Assembly (NCBI GenBank): GCA_023078555.1 | Contig: CM041197.1 | Coordinates: 6,717,810-6,781,809, forward strand | Source: Ulva prolifera | Lineage: Eukaryota; Chlorophyta; Ulvophyceae; Ulvales; Ulvaceae | Direction: 5' to 3' | Length of the DNA stretch: 64,000 nt | In this document: positions 26,301 through 37,232 of the stretch, piece after piece | Numbering within the stretch: the first letter of the stretch is position 1 | Layout of the letters: the number at the start of each line of letters is the position of its first letter | The notes under the pieces: model-generated | Databases searched by the model: none | What the model saw: only the letters and a program-made list of their open reading frames with translations | What the model was told of the DNA's origin: nothing | Program-made: the position numbers and the translations under genes

Positions 26301-28517
26301 AGTGCTTTACTACAACACACTCTACACATGACCTAGGTGTGTGTGACCTTTGCGCACGTCCGTTAAAGCGCAACCGGCTTCCCTGTCACCTAAAAGTTGA
26401 AAAGTTCACAGGTGCTGAATATGTAATGTATTGGCTCATCGAGAAAAGATTTTCCACACGTCGAAGTTTAGTGCTTTACTACAACACACTCTACACATAA
26501 CATAGGTGTGTGTGACCTTTGCGCACGTCCGTTAAGAGCAACATGCTTCCCTGTCACCTTGAAGTCGAAAAGTTCACAGGTGCTAAATATGTAATGTATT
26601 GGCTCATCGAGAAAGGTTTTTCCACACGTCGAAGTTGAGTGCTTTACTACAACACACTCTACACATGACATAGGTGTGTGGGAACTTTGCGCACGTCCGT
26701 TAAAGCGCAACCGGCTTCCCTGTCACCTAAAAGTTGAAAAGTTCACAGGTGCTGAACATGTAATGTATTGGCTCATCGAGAAAAGATTTTCCACACGTCG
26801 AAGTTGAGTGCTTTACTACAACACACTTAACACAAGCCATAGGCGTGTGTGACCTTTGCGCACGTCCGTTGACGAGCAACCGGCTTCCCTGTCACCTAGT
26901 AGTTGAAAAGTTCACAGGCGCTGTATATGGCATGCATTTACTCAGCGAGAAGAGAATTCGACACATTGGATCAGAGCACTACTCTAGAAAACACTTATCA
27001 CAAGACATAGGTGTGTGTGACCTTTGCGCACGTCCGTTAAGAGCAACAAACTTCCCTGTCACCTTGAAGTTGAAAAGTTCACAGGTGATGAATATGTAAT
27101 GTATTGGCTCATCGAGAAAAGATTTTCCACACGTCGAAGTTGAGTGCTTTACTACAACACTCTCTTCACATGACATAGGTGTGGTTGACCTTTGCGCACG
27201 TCCGTTAAAGCGCAACCGGCTTCCCTGTCACCTTGAAGTTGAAAAGTTCACAGGTGATGAATATGTAATGTATTGGCTCATCGAGAAAAGATTTTCCACA
27301 CGTCGAAGTTGAGTGCTTTACTACAACACTCTCTTCACATGACATAGGTGTGTGTGACCTTTGCGCACGTCCGTTAAGAGCAACAAACTTCCCTGTCACC
27401 TTGAAGTTGAAAAGTTCACAGGTGATGAATATGTAATGTATTGGCTCATCGAGAAAAGATTTTCCACACGTCGAAGTTGAGTGCTTTACTACAACACTCT
27501 CTTCACATGACATAGGTGTGGTTGACCTTTGCGCACGTCCGTTAAAGCGCAACCGGCTTCCCTGTCACCTAGTAGTTGAAAAGTTCACAGGTGCTGAATA
27601 TGTAATGTATTGGCTCATCGAGAAAAGATTTTCCACACGTCGAAGTTGAGTGCTTTACTACAACACACTTAACACAAGCCATAGGCGTGTGTGACCTTTG
27701 CGCACGTCCGTTGACGAGCAACCGGCTTCCCTGTCACCTAGTAGTTGAAAAGTTCACAGGCGCTGTATATGGCATGCATTTACTCAGCGAGAAAAGATTT
27801 TCCACACGTCGAAGTTGAGTGCTTTACTACAACACACTCCACACATGACATAGGTGTGTGTGACCTTTGCGCACGTCCGTTAAAGCGCAACCGGCTTCCC
27901 TGTCACCTAGAAGTTGCAAAGTTCACAGATGCTGAATATGTAATGTATTGGCTCATCGAGAAAAGATTTTCCACACGTCGAAGTTGAGTGCTTTACTACA
28001 ACACACTCCACACATGACATAGGTGTGTGTGACCTTTGCGCACGTCCGTTAAAGAGCAACCGGCTTCCATGTCACCGAAAAAGTTTAAAAGTTCGCAGGT
28101 GCTGAATATGTAATGTATTGGCTCATCGAGAAAAGATTTTCCACACTTCGAAGTTGAGTGCTTTACTACAACATACTCCACACATAACATAGGTGTGTGT
28201 GACCTTTGCGCACGTCCGTTAAGAGCAACATGCTTCCCTGTCACCTTGAAGTCGAAAAGTTCACAGGTGCTGAATATGTAATGTATTGGCTCATCGAGAA
28301 AAGTTTTTCCACACGTCGAAGTTGAGTGCTTTACTACAACACACTCTACACATGACATAGGTGTGTGTGACCTTTGCGCACGTCCGTTAAAGCGCAACCG
28401 GCTTCCCTGTCACCTAAAAGTTGAAAAGTTCACAGGTGCTGAACATGTATTGGCTCATCGAGAAAAGATTTTCCACACGTCGAAGTTGAGTGCTTTACTA
28501 CAACACACTTAACACAA

Positions 28518-31500
28518 CACAGGCCAGATGCCAGACTGGCGCACCCATGGGTGCGCCACAGGAGTGCGCCATTGAGTGCGAACAGGCAAAGTCTTTGTAG
28601 ACACGCTTATTTTACAATACACGGGTCTTAAGCTGTAGCTATTTGTATTGCGAGTGCAACAACATAATCCCGGCGACGAACGGAGCACATGCGAGCCAGT
28701 TGCGCCGCGTGCAGTGCTACATGCTTGTGGGGTAGCGTATGGTGTTGCGGCCTGCAAGCATGATGCCACGGCAAACAACTGAAGCGATATTGAATAATCA
28801 TACATTACGGTGCATTTCGTGTCTCACGGTGCCACTTGCTGCCGTAAGTGTGGCCTTGGCCCGGTATTGCTGGATCATTCGCTGGGGCAGTCCACAGCTT
28901 GCGGCCACGCTAAAGCGCAGATAATCGTATGCAAATAAGGCAAAATCCCTCAGGAAATACGTTTACGCCATTTCTCGATGTCCGGACCGTGTCTAAGCAG
29001 AGCTTCATCGCTTCTTTGAGTATGTCCGGGCAATGTGACGGAGCAGTAAAAATCCTACACGGTGATCAAATGGCTCGTAATCGTTTCATGGACGCGTCAA
29101 TCTTTGTATACGTTCCATTACTGTTTGCTTGTGTGGCCAGTGATAGCTGATTGTATCGTTGGGTTCCACTTGGGCTGTCTTGTGCACTTCGTGCTGAAGC
29201 AACGTATTTACGTAGCCCGGGCGCGGTCCCAAAACGATTACCACAAAGCATTCACAAGCGGCACACAGAAGCGCTGCTTTCATCCTCTTCGCTGCACGAT
29301 GTTCGGTGACTCTGTAGCCGCTGCGTGTTGCGACTCGGGTGGTGAGCCATGTTTTGCAAAGCAACCAAGACTGCAACCACGACTGGGGTCCATGTTGGCG
29401 CAAATGCAGCGACAAATTTGAACGCATATCACATATGGTTCAATAATTGTATTCTGTCGTATGAGAAGTGTGTGCTAGAGACACCGCATGTGCATGTGAA
29501 GGCTTGCCAGCGTCACGCGTGATGGCACAGCTGCCTTTCACCGCATAGCCCCACTGACACACATGTTGATGTCATAGACACTGATATCGGCCAGCTTGAG
29601 TGCCGTCAGGCGCGCGTGCATATTGGCACATACTGAACTGGCGCACCTGTCGCGAACGGCTCACGCCTGAAACCGCGGCGCACTGTCTGCAAGTGCGCCA
29701 CAAAATACATGGGTGCGCACGCAAGGTGCTCCAAAACGACACTGCACGCAAAACAACGCAGAGAACGTTGTTATAATGGTTCATATACGTGTGATGTTGA
29801 GAGGTACACTCCTAGGCCCAATGCTTGTATATGGAGCTGCTCAGAGCAGCACTGCCCCAATGCAATCACTCACCAGCCCTCGAGGACACTCTAAGTCATC
29901 AAAATGCAACACACACACACACACACACACACATATTTCAATATTCTACAGTCACTTGCCCTTCATGTGCGTTTCATTGTTGCCAAAAAGCCTGTGAAAG
30001 GTACCTTGGCCTCCTGCACACGAGCCATGTCATAGGCAGACAGTACATTCAACGGTACAGAAGATAATGCTAGAAAATGCCAGAAGTTGCGACACATACC
30101 CGCCATGCTAGGCATGTTGTTGTAATCATCATATCTCTCAATAGAAGCCACGACAATTCAAGGACCTGTACGCAAACGAACTGCTGAGTTTGAAAACGTC
30201 ATCAGACAATGCCTCGGTGCAGATGTAACATGGAGCCAGCTTCATACCAGATCAATAACATTGAGCAACCTTGAACATCACAGCATGCAAGCATACTAGT
30301 TGCCTCACAAATATGTACATAAGAATCTCCGCTCCACACTTGGCGATCATATGTTGTAACCATCGTGGGTGTGGCTCGAACATACTCACAGCTCTCCACA
30401 CCTGCAGTCGTGGCGACCTATGGCAGTTAACCAAAGCGGAAACATGGCTTGGGTCAAAGTGAAAGATAGCTCCATTCAGGCTCAGGTCTGGGCAAGCTGG
30501 GAAAGCATTCAGCAAGAGATGCATTGGGAGGTCCACGACAAACAACACAAGCTCGACACGAACCTGAATACTTCACGTGTCTCCTGCGGATACGAAAGTA
30601 AAATCTTTACCGTTTGTGTAGTGTTTCAACCTGCGCACGACATTTGGTTGCGGCCGTGAAGCATCTGACACCGATAGAGAATACACGCTGATGCGCATAA
30701 TCGTCACAAATCAGCGCAAGGATACAGTAAATTGGTTGAATGTACATGGTCTGTTGCTTGAAACTGATACGATGCAATGATGTTTGCCAGGCCCGGGGCC
30801 TGCTTCCAACGCAGCCTGGTCAACAACGACTTCGCTGATGAAGTGCGCTCTGAAGCAGAAGCTGTCAAACATCAATCTTTGAAATCTGAAGATGGACATG
30901 CCTGCATATAAGACCGCGCGAGTTCTTGCGGAACACCTGCTTGCCTGCAGTGCCGAGGAGTTGCAGGTAACATTGCAATGTGCAGCAACGTGCTACACAA
31001 TGACAGAATCTATGCAAATTGAAGGCCCGTGTCTATTCATGAAAATAGTATCAGGTACTGCTGGCGCCTCGCGAAGGCTGGCTGCAGGAGGCGATGCAAC
31101 ACGCGCTAGGCACAGATGCAACATGCAGTTTGTTATGATTCCTTGAAATTGTTGCGCCTGGTATAATCTACGTAGTTTATCACAAGTGCGCACTCATGCA
31201 TCAATGACAGATATGGAAAAACAGACGGCTGCGTCTGCCTTGTTTTATGCCGCAAGGTGCTAAGTGGTGACCGGGGGCTACCATTCACACAGCTCTGTAC
31301 AGCTGCACGCCTGCAGACCTATGCCGCACAAATACAGCGCGAATAGACTAACAAAGTGCGCAGACGTATTCTGTGTACATGGCGATGTATAATGTCATGA
31401 GTTCATATATCTGTCACGAGAACAAGCCAGATCGCGTACACGCCAGAACAGATCCACATACGCACTGGTGTGACCCGACCGTGCTATCACGCGAAATCAA

Positions 31501-31984
31501 CTTAATCACATACAGGGGTTGGTGCTATGAAAGCCGCGAAACGCTGCTGCCGCCTGTGTGAACTGTCAGTTCAGCCCAACCGCGCTTACAGAGAAGCGAT
31601 CACAGGACATGGCACGCCCTGAACTCAAGTAAATAGCCTTTTCATATTCTCCAATCACCTGACTGCAACTCACAGGCATCAGTTCGCTTGTAGCACGCCG
31701 CATGAGCTGTGCACTGTCGTGACTCACTTCCACACGGCGCACCTGGACCTATGGCGCACTGCAAAGGCGCGCCGAACTTCATCACGCGAACCGATACAAC
31801 CTCTGTAGGACCACATTGAACAAACCAAGCCTGTCACAACGACACATATGCACTAAGTAACCTCAATACAACCTCAAACCTCCAAAATACCCCTTTCCGG
31901 AAAAGTTGTGGCTTAGCGCGCCCCCAGGTGGCGCACCCTTCCCGCCGGCGCACCCAGGTGAGTCAGTCTGGCATCTGGCCTGTG
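28518..31984. mobile_element. E3: non-autonomous DNA transposon with 21-bp TIRs
   Basis: The left end (28518-28538, beginning CACAGGCCAGATGCC) and the right end (31964-31984) are perfect 21-bp inverted repeats. The flanking satellite reads through as TTAACACAA/AAGCCATAGG, giving an AA duplication at 28516-28517 and 31985-31986. Both ends carry clusters of GGCGCAC and GTGCGCC (for example 28539-28571, 29640-29720, 31735-31775, 31915-31955). The 3467-bp interior has only short, unconvincing open frames, so it probably depends on a transposase elsewhere. The CAC start, short duplication and subterminal motifs suggest a CACTA-type relative. Confidence 0.85.
29909..29932. repeat. (AC)12 microsatellite inside E3
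   Basis: Twelve uninterrupted AC dinucleotides. The surrounding E3 interior shows no recognisable gene. Confidence 0.95.
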
Positions 31985-34045
31985 AAGCCATAGGCGTGTG
32001 TGACCTTTGCGCACGTCCGTTGACGAGCAACCGGCTTCCCTGTCACCTAGTAGTTGAAAAGTTCACAGGCGCTGTATATGGCATGCATTTACTCAGCGAG
32101 AAGAGAATTCGACACATTGGATCAGAGCACTACTCTAGAAAACACTTATCACAAGACATAGGTGTGTGTGACCTTTGCGCACGTCCGTTAAGAGCAACAA
32201 ACTTCCCTGTCACCTTGAAGTCGAAAAGTTCACAGGTGCTGAATATGTAATGTATTGGCTCATCGAGAAAAGATTTTCCACACGTAAAAGTTGAGTGCTT
32301 TACTACAACACACTTAACACAAGCCATAGGTGTGTGTGACCTTTGCGCACGTCCGTTGATGAGCAACCGGCTTCCCTGTCACCTAGTAGTTGAAAAGTTC
32401 ACAGGCGCTGTATATGGCATGCATTTACTCAGCGAGAAGAGAATTCGACACATTGGATCAGAGCACTACTCTAGAAAACACTTATCACAAGACATAGGTG
32501 TGTGTGACCTTTGCGCACGTCCGTTAAGAGCAACATGCTTCCCTGTCACCTTGAAGTCGAAAAGTTCACAGGTGCTGAATATGTAATGTATTGGCTCATC
32601 GAGAAAAGATTTTCCACACGTAAAAGTTGAGTGCTTTACTACAACACACTTAACACAAGCCATAGGTGTGTGTGACCTTTGCGCACGTCCGTTGATGAGC
32701 AACCGGCTTCCCTGTCACCTAGTAGTTGAAAAGTTCACAGGCGCTGTATATGGCATGCATTTACTCAGCGAGAAGAGAATTCGACACATTGGATCAGAGC
32801 ACTACTCTAGAAAACAATTATCACAAGACATAGGTGTGTGTGACCTTTGCGCACGTCCGTTAAGAGCAACATGCTTCCCTGTCACCTTGAAGTCGAAAAG
32901 TTCACAGGTGATGAATATGTAATGTATTGGCTCATCGAGAAAAGATTTTCCACACGTCGAAGTTGAGTGCTTTACTACAACACTCTCTTCACATGACATA
33001 GGTGTGTGTGACCTTTGCGCACGTCCGTTAAAGCGCAACCGGCTTCCCTGTCACCTAGTAGTTGAAAAGTTCACAGGTGCTGAATATGTAATGTATTGGC
33101 TCATCGAGAAAAGATTTTCCACACGTCGAAGTTGAGTGCTTTACTACAACACACTTAACACAAGCCATAGGCGTGTGTGACCTTTGCGCACGTCCGTTGA
33201 CGAGCAACCGGCTTCCCTGTCACCTAGTAGTTGAAAAGTTCACAGGCGCTGTATATGGCATGCATTTACTCAGCGAGAAGAGAATTCGACACATTGGATC
33301 AGAGCACTACTCTAGAAAACAATTATCACAAGACATAGGTGTGTGTGACCTTTGCGCACGTCCGTTAAGAGCAACAAACTTCCCTGTCACCTTGAAGTCG
33401 AAAAGTTCACAGGTGCTGAATATGTAATGTATTGGCTCATCGAGAAAAGATTTTCCACACGTCGAAGTTGAGTGCTTTACTACAACACACTCCACACATG
33501 ACATAGGTGTGTGTGACCTTTGCGCACGTCCGTTAAAGAGCAACCGGCTTCCATGTCACCGAAAAGTTAATAAGTTCGCAGGTGCTGAATATGTAATGTA
33601 TTGGCTCATCGAGAAAAGATTTTCCACACTTCGAAGTTGAGTGCTTTACTACAACATACTCCACACATGACATAGGTGTGTGTGACCTTTGCGCACGTCC
33701 GTTGACGAGCAACCGGCTTCCATGTCACCGAAAAGTTTAAAAGTTCACAGGTGCTGAATATGTAGTGTATTGGCTCATCGAGAAATGATTTTCCACACGT
33801 CGAAGTTGAGTGCTTTACTACAACACACTTCACACATGACATAGGTGTGTGTGACCTTTGCGCACGTCCGTTGACGAGCAACCGGCTTCCCTGTCACCTA
33901 GTAGTTGAAAAGTTCACAGGCGCTGTATATGGCATGCATTTGCTCAGCGAGAAGAGAATTCGACACATTGGATCAGAGCACTTCTCTAGAAAACACTTAT
34001 CACAAGACATAGGTGTGTGTGACCTTTGCGCACGTTCGTTAAGAG
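31985..34045. repeat. Satellite array B: 168/169-bp monomers between E3 and the chromovirus
   Basis: About twelve monomers of the same family as array A, mostly class B alternating with class C. Several carry variants rare in array A: AGAGCAACAAACTTCC, TTGATGAGCAACC, CACGTAAAAGTTGAG, and CCATGTCACCGAAAAG at 33550 and 33720. The array stops at AAGAG (34041-34045), the target site of the chromovirus insertion; the rest of that monomer resumes at 60279. Confidence 0.95.
34041..34045. other. Chromovirus target site duplication AAGAG (left copy)
   Basis: AAGAG directly precedes the 5' LTR and is repeated at 60279-60283 directly after the 3' LTR. Removing the element and one copy restores an ordinary class-C monomer (CGTTCGTTAAGAG followed by CAACATGCTTCCC), so the insertion boundaries are exact. 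Confidence 0.97.
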
Positions 34046-34839
34046 TGTTGTAATGGCCAAGTCTGTCTGCTCAGAAGCACACCTATTCCAGATATGCAGG
34101 CACCAATTGTGGATACATATGTATGTATCTCAGGCTAGTGCCTTGCAAAACTTGAGCTAGGCGAAAGTATACCAAAGAATACCTCAGAATGCCAGCATGT
34201 ACCACGTCACAGCTGTGCACATGAGCTGCATGCATACAGCTACATGTACATAATTCCACATGCCCAAAAGTGCCACTAGCATTCCTCAACATGCATAATC
34301 TCACATACCAATCCCATGTATCATGCCACCTTTTGCCACAGCCTTTTAGCAGTGCGAAGTGCCAGCTCAGTGCATGACACGTCATGCATGCGGCGCATGC
34401 ATACTCCTGGTCTGCGCTTGCGCACGCTAAGGGTGCAGCGTCAAAGACCATGCCAGCCAACCTACGTCTGCGTATCCATGCAGCACGATGTTGCTGCATT
34501 GGATTGACGGAGGATGATACATGCCAAATCCCAATGCCCGCAGCAGATCGCCAGATCTCGCGGGATGCTGCACCCTGATCCGTACAGAGATCAACGAGCA
34601 GCGCGATTCCACAGTTCCACAGAGCTATCAGTAGCGAGGACAGCACAAAGCAGGGATGGGCCTGGGCACATATATTCCAAGTGTTTTGCTGTGATCGACA
34701 CAATTACCTATAGTCGATTGGGGCGCTCCTGTTCCAGTCATTCCACTGTGTGCTACATTGTTACCCGAGTCCTTCTCTCCTGTCGTTTCTGTACGCTCGC
34801 TAGGGTGCCCAGCTCCCTGCGCAACCCGACAATTTAACA
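34046..34839 (+). repeat. 5' LTR (794 bp)
   Basis: Starts TGTTGTAATGG and ends AATTTAACA. It matches 59485-60278 over its full length with about eight substitutions and no indel seen. A CATATATTCC stretch near 34669 is a possible TATA region upstream of the gag leader. A 206-codon antisense open frame is present in both LTRs but is not supported as a gene. Confidence 0.97.
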
Positions 34840-34853
34840 GGTATCGGTGAGAC
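34840..34853 (+). promoter_or_regulatory. Candidate tRNA primer-binding site
   Basis: GGTATCGGTGAGAC begins immediately after the 5' LTR. It resembles, but does not equal, the TGGTATCAGAGC primer site complementary to initiator tRNA-Met used by many retrotransposons: the first T is replaced by the LTR's last A, and it diverges after GGTATC. Position supports it; sequence match is only partial. Confidence 0.4.
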
Positions 34854-34862
34854 TTCTCTGCC

Positions 34863-37232
34863 ATGGCCGATCCTAGCGAGTATAGTCAGTTTTATGCGTC
34901 TGTCGTTCAGCCTCCAGATGACGATGGCGTACCTCCCGACCTCATCCAACTGCCAGGCTTCGACGCTTTGCAAGCAGCAGAGCGCGAGGCAATCCGCCTG
35001 GCCATATCCCTCCTGCTGACTCTTACGAAGGCTTTCTTCGAAGCGACTCGGCGCTCGTCGGTCGAGGTGCTGAAGTCGTACGGCCAGGCTTCCCGCACCC
35101 TGCTCCAGATGCTCGTCCAAAGCACCACCGACCAGACGCCCCCCCCGTTCGAAGCTCTTCGACGAAGGTCCCACCTGAATGGCGATCAAGTGCGCGAGCA
35201 GCTGCGAGCAGCCACTGCGACAACCTGCGCCTCCAGCTGGGGTCCACCTGTGGGCTGCGTGCGCGATCTTCTCTCCGTCAGCGCGATGGCCTTCTACACC
35301 TGGACTGGCGGCGCCCTCGCTGCCACCATTCTGGACTTCGTATATTCCTTCTCTACAGATGCTGCTGCCTGGGCAACCGTATGGCTACAGTGTCCTGTGG
35401 ACCACTCCCACCTGGACTTCCCTGCCCTCGCCCTGCGCGTCACGTCGCATCGCGCACGAAGCACCAGCTCCAGCCCCGCGGCCATGGTGTCGCAGCTCGC
35501 CACCCTCGCCGTCAGCGCCATTGAGCCGATCGTACGGTCCATGTACACAGCAGCGTCTATCCTACCTGGGACTACAGCGAACTACTTCGAGGAGCAGCTG
35601 TTCCGCGCGACATCCGCGCAGGTGGCAGCAGCGCCCGCGCTGCAGTACGCCGGCATCGTGCAATCGAACCTGGTACTGTCATCCCTGCCTCACGTGTCGA
35701 GCCTGCCATCGTACACCCCGAACTTCACAGACGACTCGAGTGCAACCTGGTTTAGATCTGCTGATTATTTCTTCGCATCCATACATTTTCCTTTGTCTGA
35801 TGCGGTTCGTGGCGATGCATCCGCTGAGCGAAAGTGGCATCACTACGTGTGCGAAGTTTTGAACAACCGCGTCTTATGCATGAAACTATCTGAGGCCCAG
35901 GTGATCAAACATTTGTCCAAGGGTTTCACTCGTGATGCCATGAACTACCAGGTTGCCACAGAAAAAGCCATGTCTCCTGAGTGCACCGTTCGTGAATGGC
36001 TGGATGCCATACGTGACTTTTTCTTTACCAACGGGCAATTCAGAATGCATATCGAGGGAGCCTGGAGCAAATACCGTGCTGGAAAAGCCTCCAGCTTCAA
36101 TGACTTGGTGCATCATGTCCGCATATATTACCAATTGATCTTTCTTGATTATGTGGACTTGCCTGGCAAAATGTCCCTGCAAGATTTTGCATGGAACTTG
36201 TTTGACAAATTGCAGCACCTCATGTCCCCCGAGTGCACCTCAGAGTTGTCAGCCACAGTCAAAATGTTCATGCCACTACCAGACCTGCTGCAAAAATTGA
36301 CCACACATCTGGAGAACAGCCACACATGGCCGACCGAGCGCGCAAATTCACATGCCATAGCATTTGTCACATGGTGTGTGGACAAGCTGAACACAGCCAA
36401 GGAGACAGCCAACACAGCCAAGCGCTTTGCCACATTCTCTGCCAACCATTACCAGGGTGTAGATTTTGCATCCACCAGCACCCATACCACCCCCACCCGT
36501 GAGATACCAGCCCACACATCAGCACCAAAACAAGCTCGAGGCCAGCGGCAGATTGCCATGGCATATACCAATACCCAAAGACCAGGCCAGAGTCGCAGAC
36601 AATTTTCCAACAACCATTCAACATATGTGCAGCCATCTACGCCATCTTCCAGCGTCAACCGGGAGCGCTTACCAGGCCTCCGGGACGCCCGTAAGCTTCC
36701 ATTCCAACAGAAGCAGGCCTGGCTCGATAATGCCATGGGCAGTCCCACCGTACCACAGTGGATCAAAGATGTATATGCGTTTGAAGTTGCCAACCACAAC
36801 GCGCCATTCACCATCCACGGTCTTGCGACAGCCTGCCGTAAAGAACTCCCTTACTACCTTCCATTCACACCCGTGGCCGTCGGGATATTCCTCTTGGAAG
36901 CAACTTTCCACCACCGCAAGCGAGTTTGCGGCATCTGCCCCTCCTCCATGCCTGACAGCGACAGGTACCACCGCATCGCGGACTGCCCTACCGCGCGTTC
37001 CATTGCGCCGGAGGCACTCGCAACCTGGGCGCAACACCCTGCCAACAAGAACAAGTGCCTGATGGCAGTGGAGCCCGCCGACGAGCTACCGCCACCACCA
37101 CCCCCGCCGCCGCAGCCGCAGAGCGCGGCAAACACTCCAAATTCCGCGGGCCCCCGCAATCGCAAACGGTATGATGATACCCCTCAGACTCCGAACAAAC
37201 GAGCACGTGCCCCTGGCAACCATATCCGTTGA
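34863..37232 (+). CDS. gag: Chromovirus Gag polyprotein
   Basis: 789 codons from an ATG 23 bp after the LTR to a TGA at 37230. Gag forms the virus-like particle and packages the RNA. Residues about 285-500 are the helical capsid-like region (run WFRSADYFFASI, later AWSKYRAGKASSFNDLVHHV and LIFLDYVDLPGKMS, as in retrotransposon Gag domains). Near residue 685, CGIC...H....C has CX2CX10HX4C spacing, a zinc knuckle with a longer loop than the canonical CX2CX4HX4C. The C-terminus has a run of prolines (PPPPPPPPQPQ) and a basic tail. The frame continues past the TGA directly into pol with no other stop. Confidence 0.9.
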   Translation: MADPSEYSQFYASVVQPPDDDGVPPDLIQLPGFDALQAAEREAIRLAISLLLTLTKAFFEATRRSSVEVLKSYGQASRTLLQMLVQSTTDQTPPPFEALRRRSHLNGDQVREQLRAATATTCASSWGPPVGCVRDLLSVSAMAFYTWTGGALAATILDFVYSFSTDAAAWATVWLQCPVDHSHLDFPALALRVTSHRARSTSSSPAAMVSQLATLAVSAIEPIVRSMYTAASILPGTTANYFEEQLFRATSAQVAAAPALQYAGIVQSNLVLSSLPHVSSLPSYTPNFTDDSSATWFRSADYFFASIHFPLSDAVRGDASAERKWHHYVCEVLNNRVLCMKLSEAQVIKHLSKGFTRDAMNYQVATEKAMSPECTVREWLDAIRDFFFTNGQFRMHIEGAWSKYRAGKASSFNDLVHHVRIYYQLIFLDYVDLPGKMSLQDFAWNLFDKLQHLMSPECTSELSATVKMFMPLPDLLQKLTTHLENSHTWPTERANSHAIAFVTWCVDKLNTAKETANTAKRFATFSANHYQGVDFASTSTHTTPTREIPAHTSAPKQARGQRQIAMAYTNTQRPGQSRRQFSNNHSTYVQPSTPSSSVNRERLPGLRDARKLPFQQKQAWLDNAMGSPTVPQWIKDVYAFEVANHNAPFTIHGLATACRKELPYYLPFTPVAVGIFLLEATFHHRKRVCGICPSSMPDSDRYHRIADCPTARSIAPEALATWAQHPANKNKCLMAVEPADELPPPPPPPPQPQSAANTPNSAGPRNRKRYDDTPQTPNKRARAPGNHIR

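Larger units (their letters stand above)
8142..28517. repeat. Satellite array A: 168/169-bp monomers, about 120 copies
   Basis: The anchor GACCTTTGCGCACGT recurs every 168 or 169 bp throughout. At least three monomer classes alternate. Class A (169 bp) has TTAAAGCGCAACCGG and ends ACACTCTACACATGACATAGG. Class B (168 bp) has TTGACGAGCAACC, a GCATGCATTTACTCAGCGAG core and ends CTTATCACAAGACATAGG. Class C (168 bp) has TTAAGAGCAACATGC. Classes come in recurring orders, giving higher-order repeats. The first monomer is truncated by E1; the array is broken at its right by E3. Many short open frames on both strands are by-products of the 168-bp (56-codon) period. Confidence 0.97.

Noticed and set aside
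8688-28397. Dozens of 78-163-codon open frames on both strands of the satellite
   Set aside because: They recur with the 168-bp period on both strands and stop wherever a 169-bp monomer shifts the frame. No splice logic or promoter supports them as present-day genes.
8142-28517. CRISPR-like array
   Set aside because: Repeats are head-to-tail monomers without unique spacers, and the window is eukaryotic.
8142-28517. CENP-B box
   Set aside because: No monomer contains a convincing match to the core TTCG....A..CGGG pattern; only the TTGCGC/GCGCAA dyad was noted.
34083-34703. 206-codon antisense frame in the 5' LTR, also in the 3' LTR (59522-60142)
   Set aside because: Its presence in both LTRs follows from LTR identity. 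It crosses the promoter/R region and shows no recognised domain.
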